Below, in pieces: positions 34,745-43,520 of a DNA stretch of 52,529 bases. Both the position numbers and the translations under genes were made by a program. The notes beneath the pieces were generated by a model that saw nothing but the letters and a program-made list of their open reading frames with translations, did not search any database and was not told the origin of the DNA. Within the stretch, counting starts at the first letter, position 1. Every line of letters begins with the position of its first letter. The DNA is from a bacterium (GTDB lineage Bacteria; Actinomycetota; Acidimicrobiia; Spongiisociales; ZC4RG35), in NCBI GenBank assembly GCA_024638655.1, contig JAHEJW010000018.1, forward strand, positions 1-52,529, in the 5' to 3' direction.

Positions 34745-36354
34745 GTGTTCGCTCCTCGGACGCGGTACACAGGAATCATCTCCCCTACCCCTTTCATGAT
34801 CCCCTCCTCCTCACCGACAGAGAACGGTTCGAGGAGTTCCCTCACCTCCGGTGATCGGTGAACCTCAGCCGAGATGACGATTTCGCCGGCGCCGGCGAGT
34901 TGCTGAATCCTCGAGGCGATGTTGACGTCTTGGCCGAAGTAGTCGATGCGATCGTTGAGGGTCACGGCGATAGATCGACCGCGATGGATCCCGATCTTGA
35001 TGGCTAGATCCGCCGATGTCGTCTCATTGAACGCGGCGAGCATTGCCAGCATGTTGATGCCGGCCCGCACCGCGTCGACCGGCGACACGAACGTTGCCAT
35101 GATGGCGTCGCCGATGGTCTTGGTGACCGCACCCGAGTTGTCCGCGACCGCCTGTACGAGAGCATCGAAATGACGTCTGACCAGGTCGTAGGCATTCACG
35201 TCACCGACGGTGTCGTACATCAGGGTGGAGTCCTTGAGGTCTGTGAAGACATAAGTGAGATCTCTCACCTGAAGGGCTTCTGAAGCCGGAACCGTCTCCG
35301 AGCGGAACAGACGGCGGAATGTCTGGTTGCTCAAGAGCTTCTTGGCCGTCAGGACCGGCATGAACTCGACGGCCGCCGCCTGATCGGGCACTGGCGGGTA
35401 CTGGACCACCCATGCCGATGCCCGCTCCCTGCCCCCGTTGCGGATGGTCAGGTTGAGAGGCCCAGTTGGTACCTGACCCACGGCCGGAATGTCGAAGGTG
35501 AACGTTCTCCCATCACCTCCCTCAGGCCTTGCCTCTTTGTCACGGCGGACGAGATCTTCTCCTTGCCCATCGGACACATATAGCGATCTGCCTTCGGGCA
35601 GTTCGACTCGCATGGAACCCAGCACGGTCCCCTTCAGATCGCGAATGGATCCGTCGGCGATTTCCAGCTCGAGCCTTGTCTCCTCTTCCACCAAGTCTGG
35701 CTCAGCGACGAACATGGCGCTGATCGGGCTCAGGGCATCCCACACGCCGATGAAGCTGTTGGGAAGATCGAGATCGACCGAGAGACTCTCCTCTGGCTCT
35801 AGATATCCGAGGAGCTTGGTCCACTGCTGCAGTGTTTCAGGGACCGTCAGACCGCTGGTCAGAGGCTTCACGTCAGCACTGAAGTGAACCCGGAAGTAGA
35901 GATCTTCGACACTCAAAGCCTCCGGATGGTGGAAGACGATCTCTCGAACCTGTGGAGACACTGTGAATGTGACCTGGATTTGCTGGTCGACATCCGCCTC
36001 GTTCTCATTGGTGCAGAGTGTGCAGACGAAGTGGGGGTCAAGGGCTTCCAGACGGCGGAAGCTGTTGAAGACGTTGGAGCAAGCTCCGCACACGATGAGC
36101 CAGTCCAGGTCGAACAGCCCGACGTTCGTGCTGTGGAGGAAGAGGTCGACCGCCTCAGATTCCTCGACAACCTGCTCATCGGCATACCGCAAAGGGTTGA
36201 TCCGGAACAGGTCATAGTCGTCACCTCCGCGAATCAACGCCTCCAACTTGGAGACCACTCTCGGGCTCCACGAGGCCGCCGCTTCGAGCGCGGCGAGACG
36301 CTCATCGAGGAGGGCCTCGTCGAGCTCAGGCGTGTGTTGCGGGTTGGTGTTCAT
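34741..36354 (-). CDS. DUF5939-type sensor with zinc ribbon and C-terminal class III adenylate cyclase
   Basis: 537 residues. The N-terminal 360 residues include a zinc ribbon (CGACSNVF and CTLCTNE near 90-115) and beta-rich DUF5939-like segments. The C-terminal cyclase domain (about 365-535) has both metal aspartates (YVFTDLKDST, TIGDAIMATF), the lysine three before IGD (VTKTIGD) and N and R of DVNIASRIQQ, so it should be active and make cAMP. It is soluble, without membrane helices. A known relative pattern in actinobacteria and myxobacteria places such proteins as cytosolic sensors; the input is unknown. Four-base overlap with the SDR gene. Confidence 0.86.
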   Translation of the reverse strand: MNTNPQHTPELDEALLDERLAALEAAASWSPRVVSKLEALIRGGDDYDLFRINPLRYADEQVVEESEAVDLFLHSTNVGLFDLDWLIVCGACSNVFNSFRRLEALDPHFVCTLCTNENEADVDQQIQVTFTVSPQVREIVFHHPEALSVEDLYFRVHFSADVKPLTSGLTVPETLQQWTKLLGYLEPEESLSVDLDLPNSFIGVWDALSPISAMFVAEPDLVEEETRLELEIADGSIRDLKGTVLGSMRVELPEGRSLYVSDGQGEDLVRRDKEARPEGGDGRTFTFDIPAVGQVPTGPLNLTIRNGGRERASAWVVQYPPVPDQAAAVEFMPVLTAKKLLSNQTFRRLFRSETVPASEALQVRDLTYVFTDLKDSTLMYDTVGDVNAYDLVRRHFDALVQAVADNSGAVTKTIGDAIMATFVSPVDAVRAGINMLAMLAAFNETTSADLAIKIGIHRGRSIAVTLNDRIDYFGQDVNIASRIQQLAGAGEIVISAEVHRSPEVRELLEPFSVGEEEGIMKGVGEMIPVYRVRGANT

Positions 36355-36419
36355 CGGAACACGATCACCGGTCGATCCGACACTATGCAGCTGTGCCGCG
36401 AGAATGCCGCTTGCTCACG

Positions 36420-36785
36420 TCAGTCGTTGGAGACCCGGTCGAGAAGCAGGTAGTCGTCGGCCCGGTCGAATTTCTCCGGCGGGTCGAATTTCGCCATGGC
36501 CTCCTCCTCGGATACCAGGCGAGGAGACTCCAACTCAACTTCCTGCTCGCCCAAGCGAAGTCGCGCTCCACCTGCTGCGAGCGTATTCCTGACCCAATCG
36601 GACTCCGGTCCGTAGCGGACGACGCATACGTATCCGGTGTCCGTCTCGAAAGCATCCATCGGAGTCTGAAAGGTGTTCCCGGAACGCCGACCGACGTGGA
36701 TCAGCACCGGATACTTCCCTCGCTTCACCTCCCGCGGGTTGAAGATTCGCTTGTTGATCCTGGCCAACCATCTGGGCAGCGCCAT
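36420..36785 (-). CDS. F420-dependent nitroreductase/quinone reductase family (Ddn-like)
   Basis: 121 residues. PVLIHVGRRSGNTFQTPMD is the signature of the deazaflavin-dependent nitroreductase family (VLLTTxGRKSG in Ddn). A split-barrel core follows (GYVCVVRYGPESDWVRNTLA). Members use reduced coenzyme F420 to reduce quinones or xenobiotics, often at the membrane. Some residues after the first strand (RIFNPREVKRGKYP) are basic and may contact membrane or cofactor. The gene implies F420 is made by this organism, which supports an actinobacterial origin. A palindromic operator-like site lies just upstream. Confidence 0.85.
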   Translation of the reverse strand: MALPRWLARINKRIFNPREVKRGKYPVLIHVGRRSGNTFQTPMDAFETDTGYVCVVRYGPESDWVRNTLAAGGARLRLGEQEVELESPRLVSEEEAMAKFDPPEKFDRADDYLLLDRVSND

Positions 36786-36813
36786 ATCTGATCCCTGGCC
36801 TCCAAATAGCTAT

Positions 36814-36826
36814 CTTACGACGTAAG
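36814..36826. promoter_or_regulatory. Operator-like palindrome upstream of the F420-dependent reductase gene
   Basis: CTTACG and CGTAAG flank a central A, about 30 bases before the reductase start. This form and size is usual for TetR-type operators. No regulator gene is adjacent. Confidence 0.4.
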
Positions 36827-36840
36827 TTCGGCGCATGACG

Positions 36841-37287
36841 TCATTCACCACGTGGGGCATAGCGGAAGGTCGAGAAGGGCCATTCCGACTCGAGCCAATC
36901 GCTGACCGCCCTCCAGACCACCTCGTCCATCTCCGCACGGCTTTCCCTCACCCAGGAACTGATGTGCGCATCGGTCCGACCTTCTTGGTCCGGGTAGATG
37001 TAGAGGCACCCGATCACATCGTCGCCATCGAGGATCGAGTAGGTGAACGCCGCCCGCTCGGTGAACTCGCCGGCATGCCTCTCCAAATCGGCCAGGTTCT
37101 CTTCGAGTGTCATCTGGCGTGGCCATTTGCCCCAATCCCCCGGAGTGGCGTGGATGTGCTCCATGCTGGACGTCCAGGCTTCATAGTCCCGTTCGTTGTG
37201 CTCGGGGCCAAGCGGCTCGAGACGAAAACCGGGACTCACGAGCGAGGTCGGCGGCGTGAAATCTTCAGAGACGAATGGACCTGCCAC
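36841..37287 (-). CDS. GNAT-family-like N-acetyltransferase
   Basis: 148 residues from a GTG at 37287. TAGCTT ends six bases upstream, so the transcript is probably leaderless. The order of elements suggests GNAT: an N-terminal strand (FRLEPLGPEHNERDYEAW), a central pair (AAFTYSILDGDDVIGCLYIYP) and an acidic helix (ESRAEMDEVVWRAVSDWLES). The acetyl-CoA pyrophosphate loop Q/R-x-x-G-x-G/A is not obvious, so the protein could be a divergent or inactive member. Substrate unknown. Confidence 0.68.
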   Translation of the reverse strand: MAGPFVSEDFTPPTSLVSPGFRLEPLGPEHNERDYEAWTSSMEHIHATPGDWGKWPRQMTLEENLADLERHAGEFTERAAFTYSILDGDDVIGCLYIYPDQEGRTDAHISSWVRESRAEMDEVVWRAVSDWLESEWPFSTFRYAPRGE

Positions 37288-37328
37288 CGGTCCAAGCTAC
37301 ATGCCAGGGGCGCGTCGCGATCGACGGG

Positions 37329-37616
37329 TCATTCGCTGGGCGTGGCCTCGCCGGCGATTCGACGCAGCCTCTCCCGCAGTTGATCGATGCTCTCGACCCG
37401 CACCTGATCGGTCGGGATCAACGATTCCAGACCACGCCCCAGTCCTCTTCGCTTGTCGCCGGCAACAGTTTGCGTGCCTTGGGTCAGAAACCCGTCCGCA
37501 CTCGCAGCGAGACGACGAAGCTCTGCAGCCACGCCGGGATCCAGGTACTGGGACTCGGCCACCTCATTGAGCTGGACGATCCAATCGCGAAGCAGGTTGT
37601 TGGGCACTCGCGCCAT
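37329..37616 (-). CDS. Small protein carrying the ParB N-terminal RGLGRGL motif, no DNA-binding domain
   Basis: 95 residues; AAGGA seven bases before the ATG. Residues 1-45 form a helical region (NLLRDWIVQLNEVAESQYL). Residues 55-68 read DKRRGLGRGLESLI, the motif that opens ParB/Spo0J proteins and stimulates the ATPase of ParA. A short acidic-basic helix ends the protein. There is no ParB nuclease/CTPase fold and no helix-turn-helix, so it is not ParB. It may bind a ParA/MinD-like ATPase, which is inference. No parA is in the window. Otherwise unrecognised. Confidence 0.7.
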   Translation of the reverse strand: MARVPNNLLRDWIVQLNEVAESQYLDPGVAAELRRLAASADGFLTQGTQTVAGDKRRGLGRGLESLIPTDQVRVESIDQLRERLRRIAGEATPSE

Positions 37617-37696
37617 CAGCTGGTCCTTGCACTCTCTCCAGACGGAGCGTCCCTTGGAACCTACACCTCATGCTGGACGTGGTTGCGCTGAGCCTG

Positions 37697-38308
37697 CTAG
37701 CAGTCGAGGGCCCTCTCAGAGATATCCACATGCAGCCGCGCATGGCCGGCGTATTCGTGGGCCATCTCGAGCGAGTCGCTCCCAAGGGTAAATGTCGCCC
37801 AGCCAACCACCCGCATCGGGTGGCTCTGGAGAGATGGCATCGTGTTGTTGCCGGGCTCCCAAGCGTCAATGGCGAAGAGCATCTCGTCCCAGGCTGCTCG
37901 TGGGTCGCCCCATGACCCACCGAGCACATCCTGCGCGACGCATGGATTCGAGCTCGCCGCCAGGGCCAAACCCTCCGGTGTGCCGTCCATGCCAGGAAGC
38001 AGACCTTTATCGGTTTCCCCGCTGATGACACCGTCACGGTTGCGATCTCCGTAGTGAGGCCCATTCGGCCCGACAACGAGGTTGGCGGCGCTTTCGGCTG
38101 CGATATGGGCCGCCTCGATCGACGTGGCATCCGCCCACGCCGCTACGGCCACCTCGATGACGGAGAGGCGGTTGGCAAGCGCAGCCCCTGTTTGCGGCGG
38201 CAGGGACGAGGTCACGGCTGTCTCATCAACCGGTTCGCCGCCGGCACATGCAGCGAGCACCAGGGTGAGGACCGCAGCTACAGCCAGAGGAGGGAGCTCT
38301 CCCGTCAT
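37697..38308 (-). CDS. Putative lipoprotein, unknown function
   Basis: 203 residues from the ATG at 38308. A signal peptide ending in the lipobox LAAC predicts lipid attachment outside the membrane. The mature part is hydrophilic, with an Ala-rich helical stretch (LSVIEVAVAAWADATSIEAA) and an EF-hand-like loop DRNRDGVISGETDK that could bind calcium. PCVAQDVLG and a final Cys may form a disulphide. No family recognised. Confidence 0.68.
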   Translation of the reverse strand: MTGELPPLAVAAVLTLVLAACAGGEPVDETAVTSSLPPQTGAALANRLSVIEVAVAAWADATSIEAAHIAAESAANLVVGPNGPHYGDRNRDGVISGETDKGLLPGMDGTPEGLALAASSNPCVAQDVLGGSWGDPRAAWDEMLFAIDAWEPGNNTMPSLQSHPMRVVGWATFTLGSDSLEMAHEYAGHARLHVDISERALDC

Positions 38309-38443
38309 CAATCTCAGGCAGTCAACCTAACCCTCATCTGAGGATCACCCGGACCTCCATTGCTTGTCCATTCCATCGCCACATTCGTCATCGAGATTCT
38401 CTCTCAGCCACACGAAAAGGAAGATTGAAATGCTGGTCGGCTG

Positions 38444-38806
38444 CTAGTAGCACAGCACCCGGTCGGCCTGGAATGTCAGTTCGACCAGCTTCGGTGGGCC
38501 GGAGAACTCGATTCCTTTTCCGACCAGATCCCCCTCGGTCACACCACGGCTCTTTGAGGACATCCCTGACACGAACATCGAAACCCCGGCTTCGCTCAGA
38601 GCCGGAAGCGTGTCCCTCAGTGAGCCAGTGCCTATCCCATTGAGATTGTCGATGACCTCATCTTTGACCAGGTATGCCGCGTCACCGGCAAAGAACACCG
38701 TCACGTCATGGCCACCATCAACCGCGGCCTTGGCCACGGTGCAAGCGAGCGCCGCTCTCGATGGCGCTTCCGGTCCGTGCGTGACGTGCACCAATAGCGA
38801 ACCCAC
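38444..38806 (-). CDS. DsrE/DsrF-like family protein
   Basis: 120 residues from a GTG at 38806 with GGAGG five bases before it. LLVHVTHGPEAPSRAALACT opens the fold, followed by GHDVTVFFAGDAAYL, LPALSEAGVSMFVSG and a final strand (DRVLCY). This is the DsrE/YchN alpha/beta fold. The usual sulphur-relay cysteine after the third strand (C-x-x-S/C) reads MSSKSRG here, so a sulphur-transfer role is doubtful. Proteins of this type occur widely in actinobacteria with unknown roles. Confidence 0.78.
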   Translation of the reverse strand: MGSLLVHVTHGPEAPSRAALACTVAKAAVDGGHDVTVFFAGDAAYLVKDEVIDNLNGIGTGSLRDTLPALSEAGVSMFVSGMSSKSRGVTEGDLVGKGIEFSGPPKLVELTFQADRVLCY

Positions 38807-38886
38807 ATCTACCTCCAGATCAGCGAGTCCCAACTATGACACGTCTCACAATTGCGGGATGCCGGGTTCGGTTGACGCCTTGCGAA

Positions 38887-39690
38887 TCAGGCTTTGACGC
38901 CGAAAGCGCGGAAGCGTTGGACCAGCCCATCTTCGGCGTTGGAGATGTCCAGGATGCGATTGTGGATCCTCCGTGAGAACTCCTCCTCGCCGAACAACTC
39001 GATCAGCGGATCGGAGTCGGCCTCCCATTCGCTCTTCCATGCCCGGATCGTCACGATGTAGTCGGGAGTGACGTCGGAGACCTCGACGTCGATGAAGCCG
39101 GTCTCGCGCATCAATTGGCCGTAGGGAACCGGTGACTCGACGTGCTCGTTGCCCTCACGTTTGGCGAGGCGCCGCCGATCCGCATCGGTGAGCCCTGGTT
39201 TGGTGGATATCACATAGAAGCAGTTGCCGGCGCCAGACTTGAGGACCGAATGTGTCGCTCTCAGCACGGAGAGCTTTCCTTCCAGTCAACAGAAAACGTC
39301 ACTCGACGTCGCCGCATCGAACACCTCGCTCCTGAAGGGAAGTGCGTCGCCATAGGCGACGACCGAAGTCGTCGCCAGCCGGTCGCTTCGGGAGCGCTGC
39401 GCGGCGACTGCCATGCCCTCCAGGGTCGGATCGGACAACACGGCATTACACCCGGTCGATGCGGCGAGGTAGTTGCCGGGCCAGCCCGATCCGCTACCGA
39501 CGTCGAGCAGCAGCCTGCCCGGCCGGAGCTGGAGACACTGAGCCAGGTAGTCGGCCTGTTCCATCGTGGTGTAGCTCGAAGCCCCGTAGTCGCCCCCGAT
39601 GACACTCCGCTCGGCTCGAATCATCGCCGGGTCGGTCACGATTCGGTATCGCTCACGGAACTCGGCTCCAAGACCTGCGTACTCGGCCAT
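38887..39690 (-). pseudogene. Class I SAM-dependent methyltransferase interrupted by an in-frame TGA
   Basis: Two adjacent frames in the same phase form one methyltransferase of 267 codons. The N-terminal part (39690-39289) holds the SAM site LLLDVGSGSGWPGNYLA and ends SSDVFC. TGA then lies at 39288-39286, and the reading continues LEGKLSVLRATHSVLK to the C-terminal end at 38887. Frame and homology run on without loss, so a single base change (for example TGC or TGG to TGA) explains it. It may be a recent pseudogene, a sequencing error, or recoding. No selenocysteine stem-loop was found with confidence. The acceptor is unknown. Confidence 0.75.
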
Positions 39691-39772
39691 TCCTGAATAC
39701 TCGCGAAACGCCCGGCAGCGGTGACGGGTACGTCTGAGGAAAGGCCTCCATCCGCGTCAGCCCCTGATTCCG

Positions 39773-39778
39773 TATGGT
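39773..39778 (+). promoter_or_regulatory. Candidate -10 box of a leaderless transcript (DUF1295 gene)
   Basis: TATGGT ends seven bases before the ATG at 39786 and there is no ribosome-binding site. This favours 39786 over an in-frame ATG at 39774, which would lie inside the box. Confidence 0.45.
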
Positions 39779-39785
39779 TTCACAC

Positions 39786-40658
39786 ATGAACGATCAGACA
39801 CAGAGATCAGTCGTTGGGATAACCGCCTCAGTGGTTATTGGCGCTCTGGTTGCTTGGGCGGGTAGTGACGGAAGTGGCCATGTCGGTTCGATTCCGGTGT
39901 TCGCTTTGTGCGCGGCCCTGGCATTCCTCATCAATTGGCTGGTCTTCATCCCGTCCAACGCAGCCAAGACCGAGAAGTACTACGACCTGACCGGGAGCAT
40001 CACTTATGTGACTGTGACCCTCGTTGCAGTTCTCTTGAGCAGCGATCTCGATACTCGGGCTCTGATCGTTGCAGGCATGGTGATCGTCTGGGCCCTCCGG
40101 CTGGGGACTTTCCTCTTCCGTCGCATTCGCAAAGAAGGTAAAGACGGGCGGTTCGACGAGATCAAGACGAACTCCGTCCGGTTCTTCATGACCTGGACCA
40201 TTCAGGGTCTCTGGGTATTGCTAACCGCTGCAGCCGCATTGGCAATCATCACCACGATGGAACGACAGGATCTCGGCTGGGTGGCTTACTTGGGCATCGC
40301 CATTTGGCTGGCCGGTTTCGCCATAGAAGTGGTCGCCGACGGCCAGAAGTCTGCCTTCAAGGAAGACCCTTCAAATGACGGCGACTTCATCTCGACGGGC
40401 CTTTGGGCCTGGTCACGTCACCCCAACTACTTCGGCGAGATCACGCTGTGGACCGGCATTGCGATCATCGCCATTCCGATCCTGTCAGGTTGGCAGTGGG
40501 TGACGCTCATCTCACCGGTCTTCGTCACCGTCCTGCTCACCAAGGTGAGCGGCATCCCCATGTTGGAGAAGCGAGCCGACGAACGCTGGGGAGACGAGGA
40601 GGCCTATCAGCAGTACAAGAGTGATACGCCGGTGCTCATCCCTCGACCGCCTGGGTGA
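39786..40658 (+). CDS. DUF1295 membrane protein (steroid 5-alpha-reductase/methyltransferase-like)
   Basis: 290 residues, with about seven membrane helices. FFMTWTIQGLWVLL, GFAIEVVADGQKSAFK and the C-terminal LWAWSRHPNYFGEITLW block identify DUF1295. The last resembles the conserved cofactor-binding end of steroid 5-alpha-reductases and isoprenylcysteine methyltransferases (SRHPNYFGE). It probably reduces or methylates a lipid in the membrane; the substrate is unknown. It diverges from the broken methyltransferase gene. Confidence 0.87.
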   Translation: MNDQTQRSVVGITASVVIGALVAWAGSDGSGHVGSIPVFALCAALAFLINWLVFIPSNAAKTEKYYDLTGSITYVTVTLVAVLLSSDLDTRALIVAGMVIVWALRLGTFLFRRIRKEGKDGRFDEIKTNSVRFFMTWTIQGLWVLLTAAAALAIITTMERQDLGWVAYLGIAIWLAGFAIEVVADGQKSAFKEDPSNDGDFISTGLWAWSRHPNYFGEITLWTGIAIIAIPILSGWQWVTLISPVFVTVLLTKVSGIPMLEKRADERWGDEEAYQQYKSDTPVLIPRPPG

Positions 40659-40788
40659 CTCCGTTGGGCTATCGGACTCGACACCGCGATTGGGGCCCTG
40701 CGTCCTGGTGATGCGGCTCCCGTCATCGGCTCACTTTCGAGTGCCCGAGCGACCTCTGAGCCAGGCTCGTGTCAATTTCGGGTGGGGC

Positions 40789-41472
40789 CTACACCACCTC
40801 GTCGGTAGAGCCGATGTCCCGATTCCGTAGAAAGGTCAGAACGGCGGCGACCCGTCGGTGTTGCTCGCCGTCCTCCGGGCTCAATGCCAGCTTGGCGAAG
40901 ATCGAATTGATGTGCTTTTCAACCGCCGACTGAGAGATGAACAGCGCCTCGGAGATGGCCGCATTCGACTTGCCCTGAGCCATCTCCGAGAGAACGTCTG
41001 TCTCTCGCTTCGTGAGAGTCTCCAACAAGGTGCCGGCCAGCTGCTGTCTCCTGGCCAGCAGCCCCTCCACCACCTGAGGGTCGATCATCGAACCGCCGCT
41101 CACCACGGCGCTCAGGGCACGGAGAAGGTCCTCGACATTCCCAACCCGATCCTTCAACAGATAGGCGAAGCCGGACGTGCCCTCCCGGAAGAGCTCGAAT
41201 GCATAGAGCGAGTTCACGTACTGCGAGAGCACCACCACCCCGATACTCGGGTGCTTCTGACGGATCCGGTGGGCAGCCTCGATGCCTTCCGTTTGATTGT
41301 CCGGAGGCATCCGGATGTCGGTGATGACCGCGTCCGGTCCGAGCCGATCGACCGCCTCGAGCAGCGACTCGGCGTTCTCGACCGCGGCGACTACTTCCAC
41401 GCCGTTCGACTCGAGAAGCTGGCGGGTTCCCTCCCGAACCAGATAATGGTCTTCGGCCAGGATGACCTTCAT
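40789..41472 (-). CDS. NarL/LuxR-family response regulator
   Basis: 227 residues. The receiver domain has the acidic pair at the start (LAEDHYLVR), phosphoacceptor D52 (VITDIRMPPD), and the switch residues in VVVLSQYV and LLKDRVG. Residues about 160-210 are the LuxR helix-turn-helix (LTKRETDVLSEMAQGKSN, ISQSAVEKHINSIFAKL). Its ATG overlaps the stop of the sensor-kinase gene. Phosphorylated dimers should bind promoter DNA; the perfect palindrome at 43520-43545 ahead of the kinase gene is a candidate site. Confidence 0.95.
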   Translation of the reverse strand: MKVILAEDHYLVREGTRQLLESNGVEVVAAVENAESLLEAVDRLGPDAVITDIRMPPDNQTEGIEAAHRIRQKHPSIGVVVLSQYVNSLYAFELFREGTSGFAYLLKDRVGNVEDLLRALSAVVSGGSMIDPQVVEGLLARRQQLAGTLLETLTKRETDVLSEMAQGKSNAAISEALFISQSAVEKHINSIFAKLALSPEDGEQHRRVAAVLTFLRNRDIGSTDEVV

Positions 41473-43520
41473 CGATCCGCGGGCAACGTCGCCACCAGCT
41501 GGGTTCCATTGCCCGGTCTGCTCGAGATGGCGACGGTTCCACCCAGGGCCCGAACCCGATCACTGAGCCCAGCCAGACCGTTGAGTTTCGTGTTCAGAGC
41601 GTCAAAACCGTTCCCGTCGTCGGAAACCTCGAGCTTGAGATGCCCGTTGTCGGGCGAGAGTGAGACGGTGACGCGTTCGGCGTCGGCGTGTTTCAGAACG
41701 TTGGTGAGAGCCTCGGTGACGAAGAAGTAGGCGGCGCCTTCGATATCGTCGTCATAGCGGGTCGCGCGCAGCGCCGCCGGCGCATTGACCTGCACTTTAA
41801 GAGGCAGCCGTGAGCAGCGCTCTTCGACCGCTTCCAGGATGCCTCCGTCGCTCAGAACCGAAGGGTGGATTCCCTGGGCCAGTTCGCGTAGATCTTCGAG
41901 AATTCGACGGGCCTCTCGCTGAAGCTGGTCGATCTCGGCGGCTCCAAGGCTCCCCTTGGATGCCGATGCCCGGGCCATACCGAGACGGGCAACAAGAGCA
42001 ACCAACTCCTGCTGAGCGCCGTCGTGGATGTTTCGCTCGATGCGACGTCGTTCCGATTCGGCTGCGGTGACGATGCGACCGGCTAGACGTGCATTCATCA
42101 CCGCCAGTCCCACCTGGCCCGCCAATGTGCGCACCAGCTGTCTCTCGTCTTCATCGAGTGGCCCCTCTGACTTCGGCCCGCATTCGATGATTCCAAATCC
42201 CTCGTCACCCGCACGTATCGGCACCGTCAGGACGGGATGTTCGTCACCAACTTCGCCCGTAGTCGACCCCGATCCATCATCGAGCTCGGCTCTGACCCAA
42301 CTCAGGCCCAGTGCGCGTCGAATCGTCTCGACTAGTTGGGGAATGAGCTCAGTGGGGTCTGCAGCCTTTTCGATTGTCTCGCCGAATTCCGCTACAGCCT
42401 CGTACTTGGTGGGCCGCACGCCGAACACCCAGCGATCGGCCACCGTCTGGAGCCGGCTACGTGCAGGTTGAAACAGAAGAGCAACAACGACGGTCAAGAC
42501 AATGGCGATCTCCACTTCGAGGCGGGCGCCGGCTGCCACCCCAAACGCGCTGGCGGCCCCGACGTACAGCAGCAGAATCAAGAAAGAGAGAGCTCCATAG
42601 ACGAAGGACTTGCGGATGACGATGTCAACATCGGCCCAGGCCGGATCCAACACTGCGATCACCACCGAGCCCATGAAGATCAGGAAGGCCGGAACAATTA
42701 TCAGCGAAGCCAGGCTTCCATGGACGAGAGGATCGATGACGCCGAGCGCCTCGAGGAGGGATGGAAAGACTCCCAGCCCTATTGCGCTGACGCCCCCGAA
42801 CAGAACCCAACGAACTTGCTTCCGTTCCCGCTCCTGGGCTCCGCGGTAGCGCCTCACCTGGAGCCAGACCGCCCAGATGAACAGGGCGTAGATGAGGCTG
42901 CCGAGCGCAATCACGGCGGGACCGACCGGCTGGAGTGCCTCGACGAAGAGAGGACTCGGAACGTCGTCTACACCGACGAAGGCCTGAGTATGTGTGTAGA
43001 CGAATTCACTCGTGAAAAGCGTCAGCGTCGGAATCAGCACCAATGGTGCTGAGGCCATGATGAAATATCGCTCCCGTCGATTGAGCAGCCTGCCGTTGGG
43101 CAAAGCGACCACGAGAGCCATGGTCAGGATGAATCCGGCGACACCGGAGGTCATGGCCAGCCACATCCCCGCCCACATCCAGCCCTGGGCGCCGGACTCC
43201 GCATAGATGATGGTGGTCGGTATTTCAGTGATTGTCGGGACGAGGAACGTTGCCAAACCAGCCCAGACCGCCAACTCTCCAGTCGGGTTCTCCGGCCGCT
43301 TGACCATCATGAAAAGGCCAATCCCCACCATGACAGGGACCAGACCTGCCACCCATACCACTGTGGCCAGATCAACCGATTCCCAGGTGACGAAACCCCA
43401 GATCGTCAGGGGGACGTAGACCACCGCACCGGCCGTCACGACCACCCAAAGGACCCTTCTTCTCACAAGCCGATTCTGCCCGCTGCCCGCCGGTTCGTCT
43501 ATGGCGTAGGCCGCACTCAT
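41469..43520 (-). CDS. Membrane sensor histidine kinase, NarL-type (HisKA_3)
   Basis: 683 residues from the ATG at 43520. About eight membrane segments in the first 340 residues act as sensor. A GAF-like domain follows (FGETIEKAADPTELIPQLV, TVPIRAGDEGFGIIECG). HisKA_3 has phosphoacceptor H499 in RRRIERNIHDGAQQELVA, and the ATPase domain has N, G1 and G2 boxes (NVLKHADAERV, SDDGNGFD, GTVAISSRPGNGTQL). The architecture is that of LiaS/DesK-related membrane sensors. The signal is unknown. Divergently placed are a membrane-protein gene and an ABC exporter, possible targets. Confidence 0.92.
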   Translation of the reverse strand: MSAAYAIDEPAGSGQNRLVRRRVLWVVVTAGAVVYVPLTIWGFVTWESVDLATVVWVAGLVPVMVGIGLFMMVKRPENPTGELAVWAGLATFLVPTITEIPTTIIYAESGAQGWMWAGMWLAMTSGVAGFILTMALVVALPNGRLLNRRERYFIMASAPLVLIPTLTLFTSEFVYTHTQAFVGVDDVPSPLFVEALQPVGPAVIALGSLIYALFIWAVWLQVRRYRGAQERERKQVRWVLFGGVSAIGLGVFPSLLEALGVIDPLVHGSLASLIIVPAFLIFMGSVVIAVLDPAWADVDIVIRKSFVYGALSFLILLLYVGAASAFGVAAGARLEVEIAIVLTVVVALLFQPARSRLQTVADRWVFGVRPTKYEAVAEFGETIEKAADPTELIPQLVETIRRALGLSWVRAELDDGSGSTTGEVGDEHPVLTVPIRAGDEGFGIIECGPKSEGPLDEDERQLVRTLAGQVGLAVMNARLAGRIVTAAESERRRIERNIHDGAQQELVALVARLGMARASASKGSLGAAEIDQLQREARRILEDLRELAQGIHPSVLSDGGILEAVEERCSRLPLKVQVNAPAALRATRYDDDIEGAAYFFVTEALTNVLKHADAERVTVSLSPDNGHLKLEVSDDGNGFDALNTKLNGLAGLSDRVRALGGTVAISSRPGNGTQLVATLPADR

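Noticed and set aside
39286-39288. Selenocysteine insertion at the in-frame TGA
   Set aside because: No stable hairpin with the expected apical loop follows at the required distance, and no sel gene is in the window. A nonsense mutation or sequence error is simpler.
42336-43052. 238-codon plus-strand frame
   Set aside because: Antisense to the histidine kinase gene; the product is low-complexity and reads as a mirror of membrane-helix codons.
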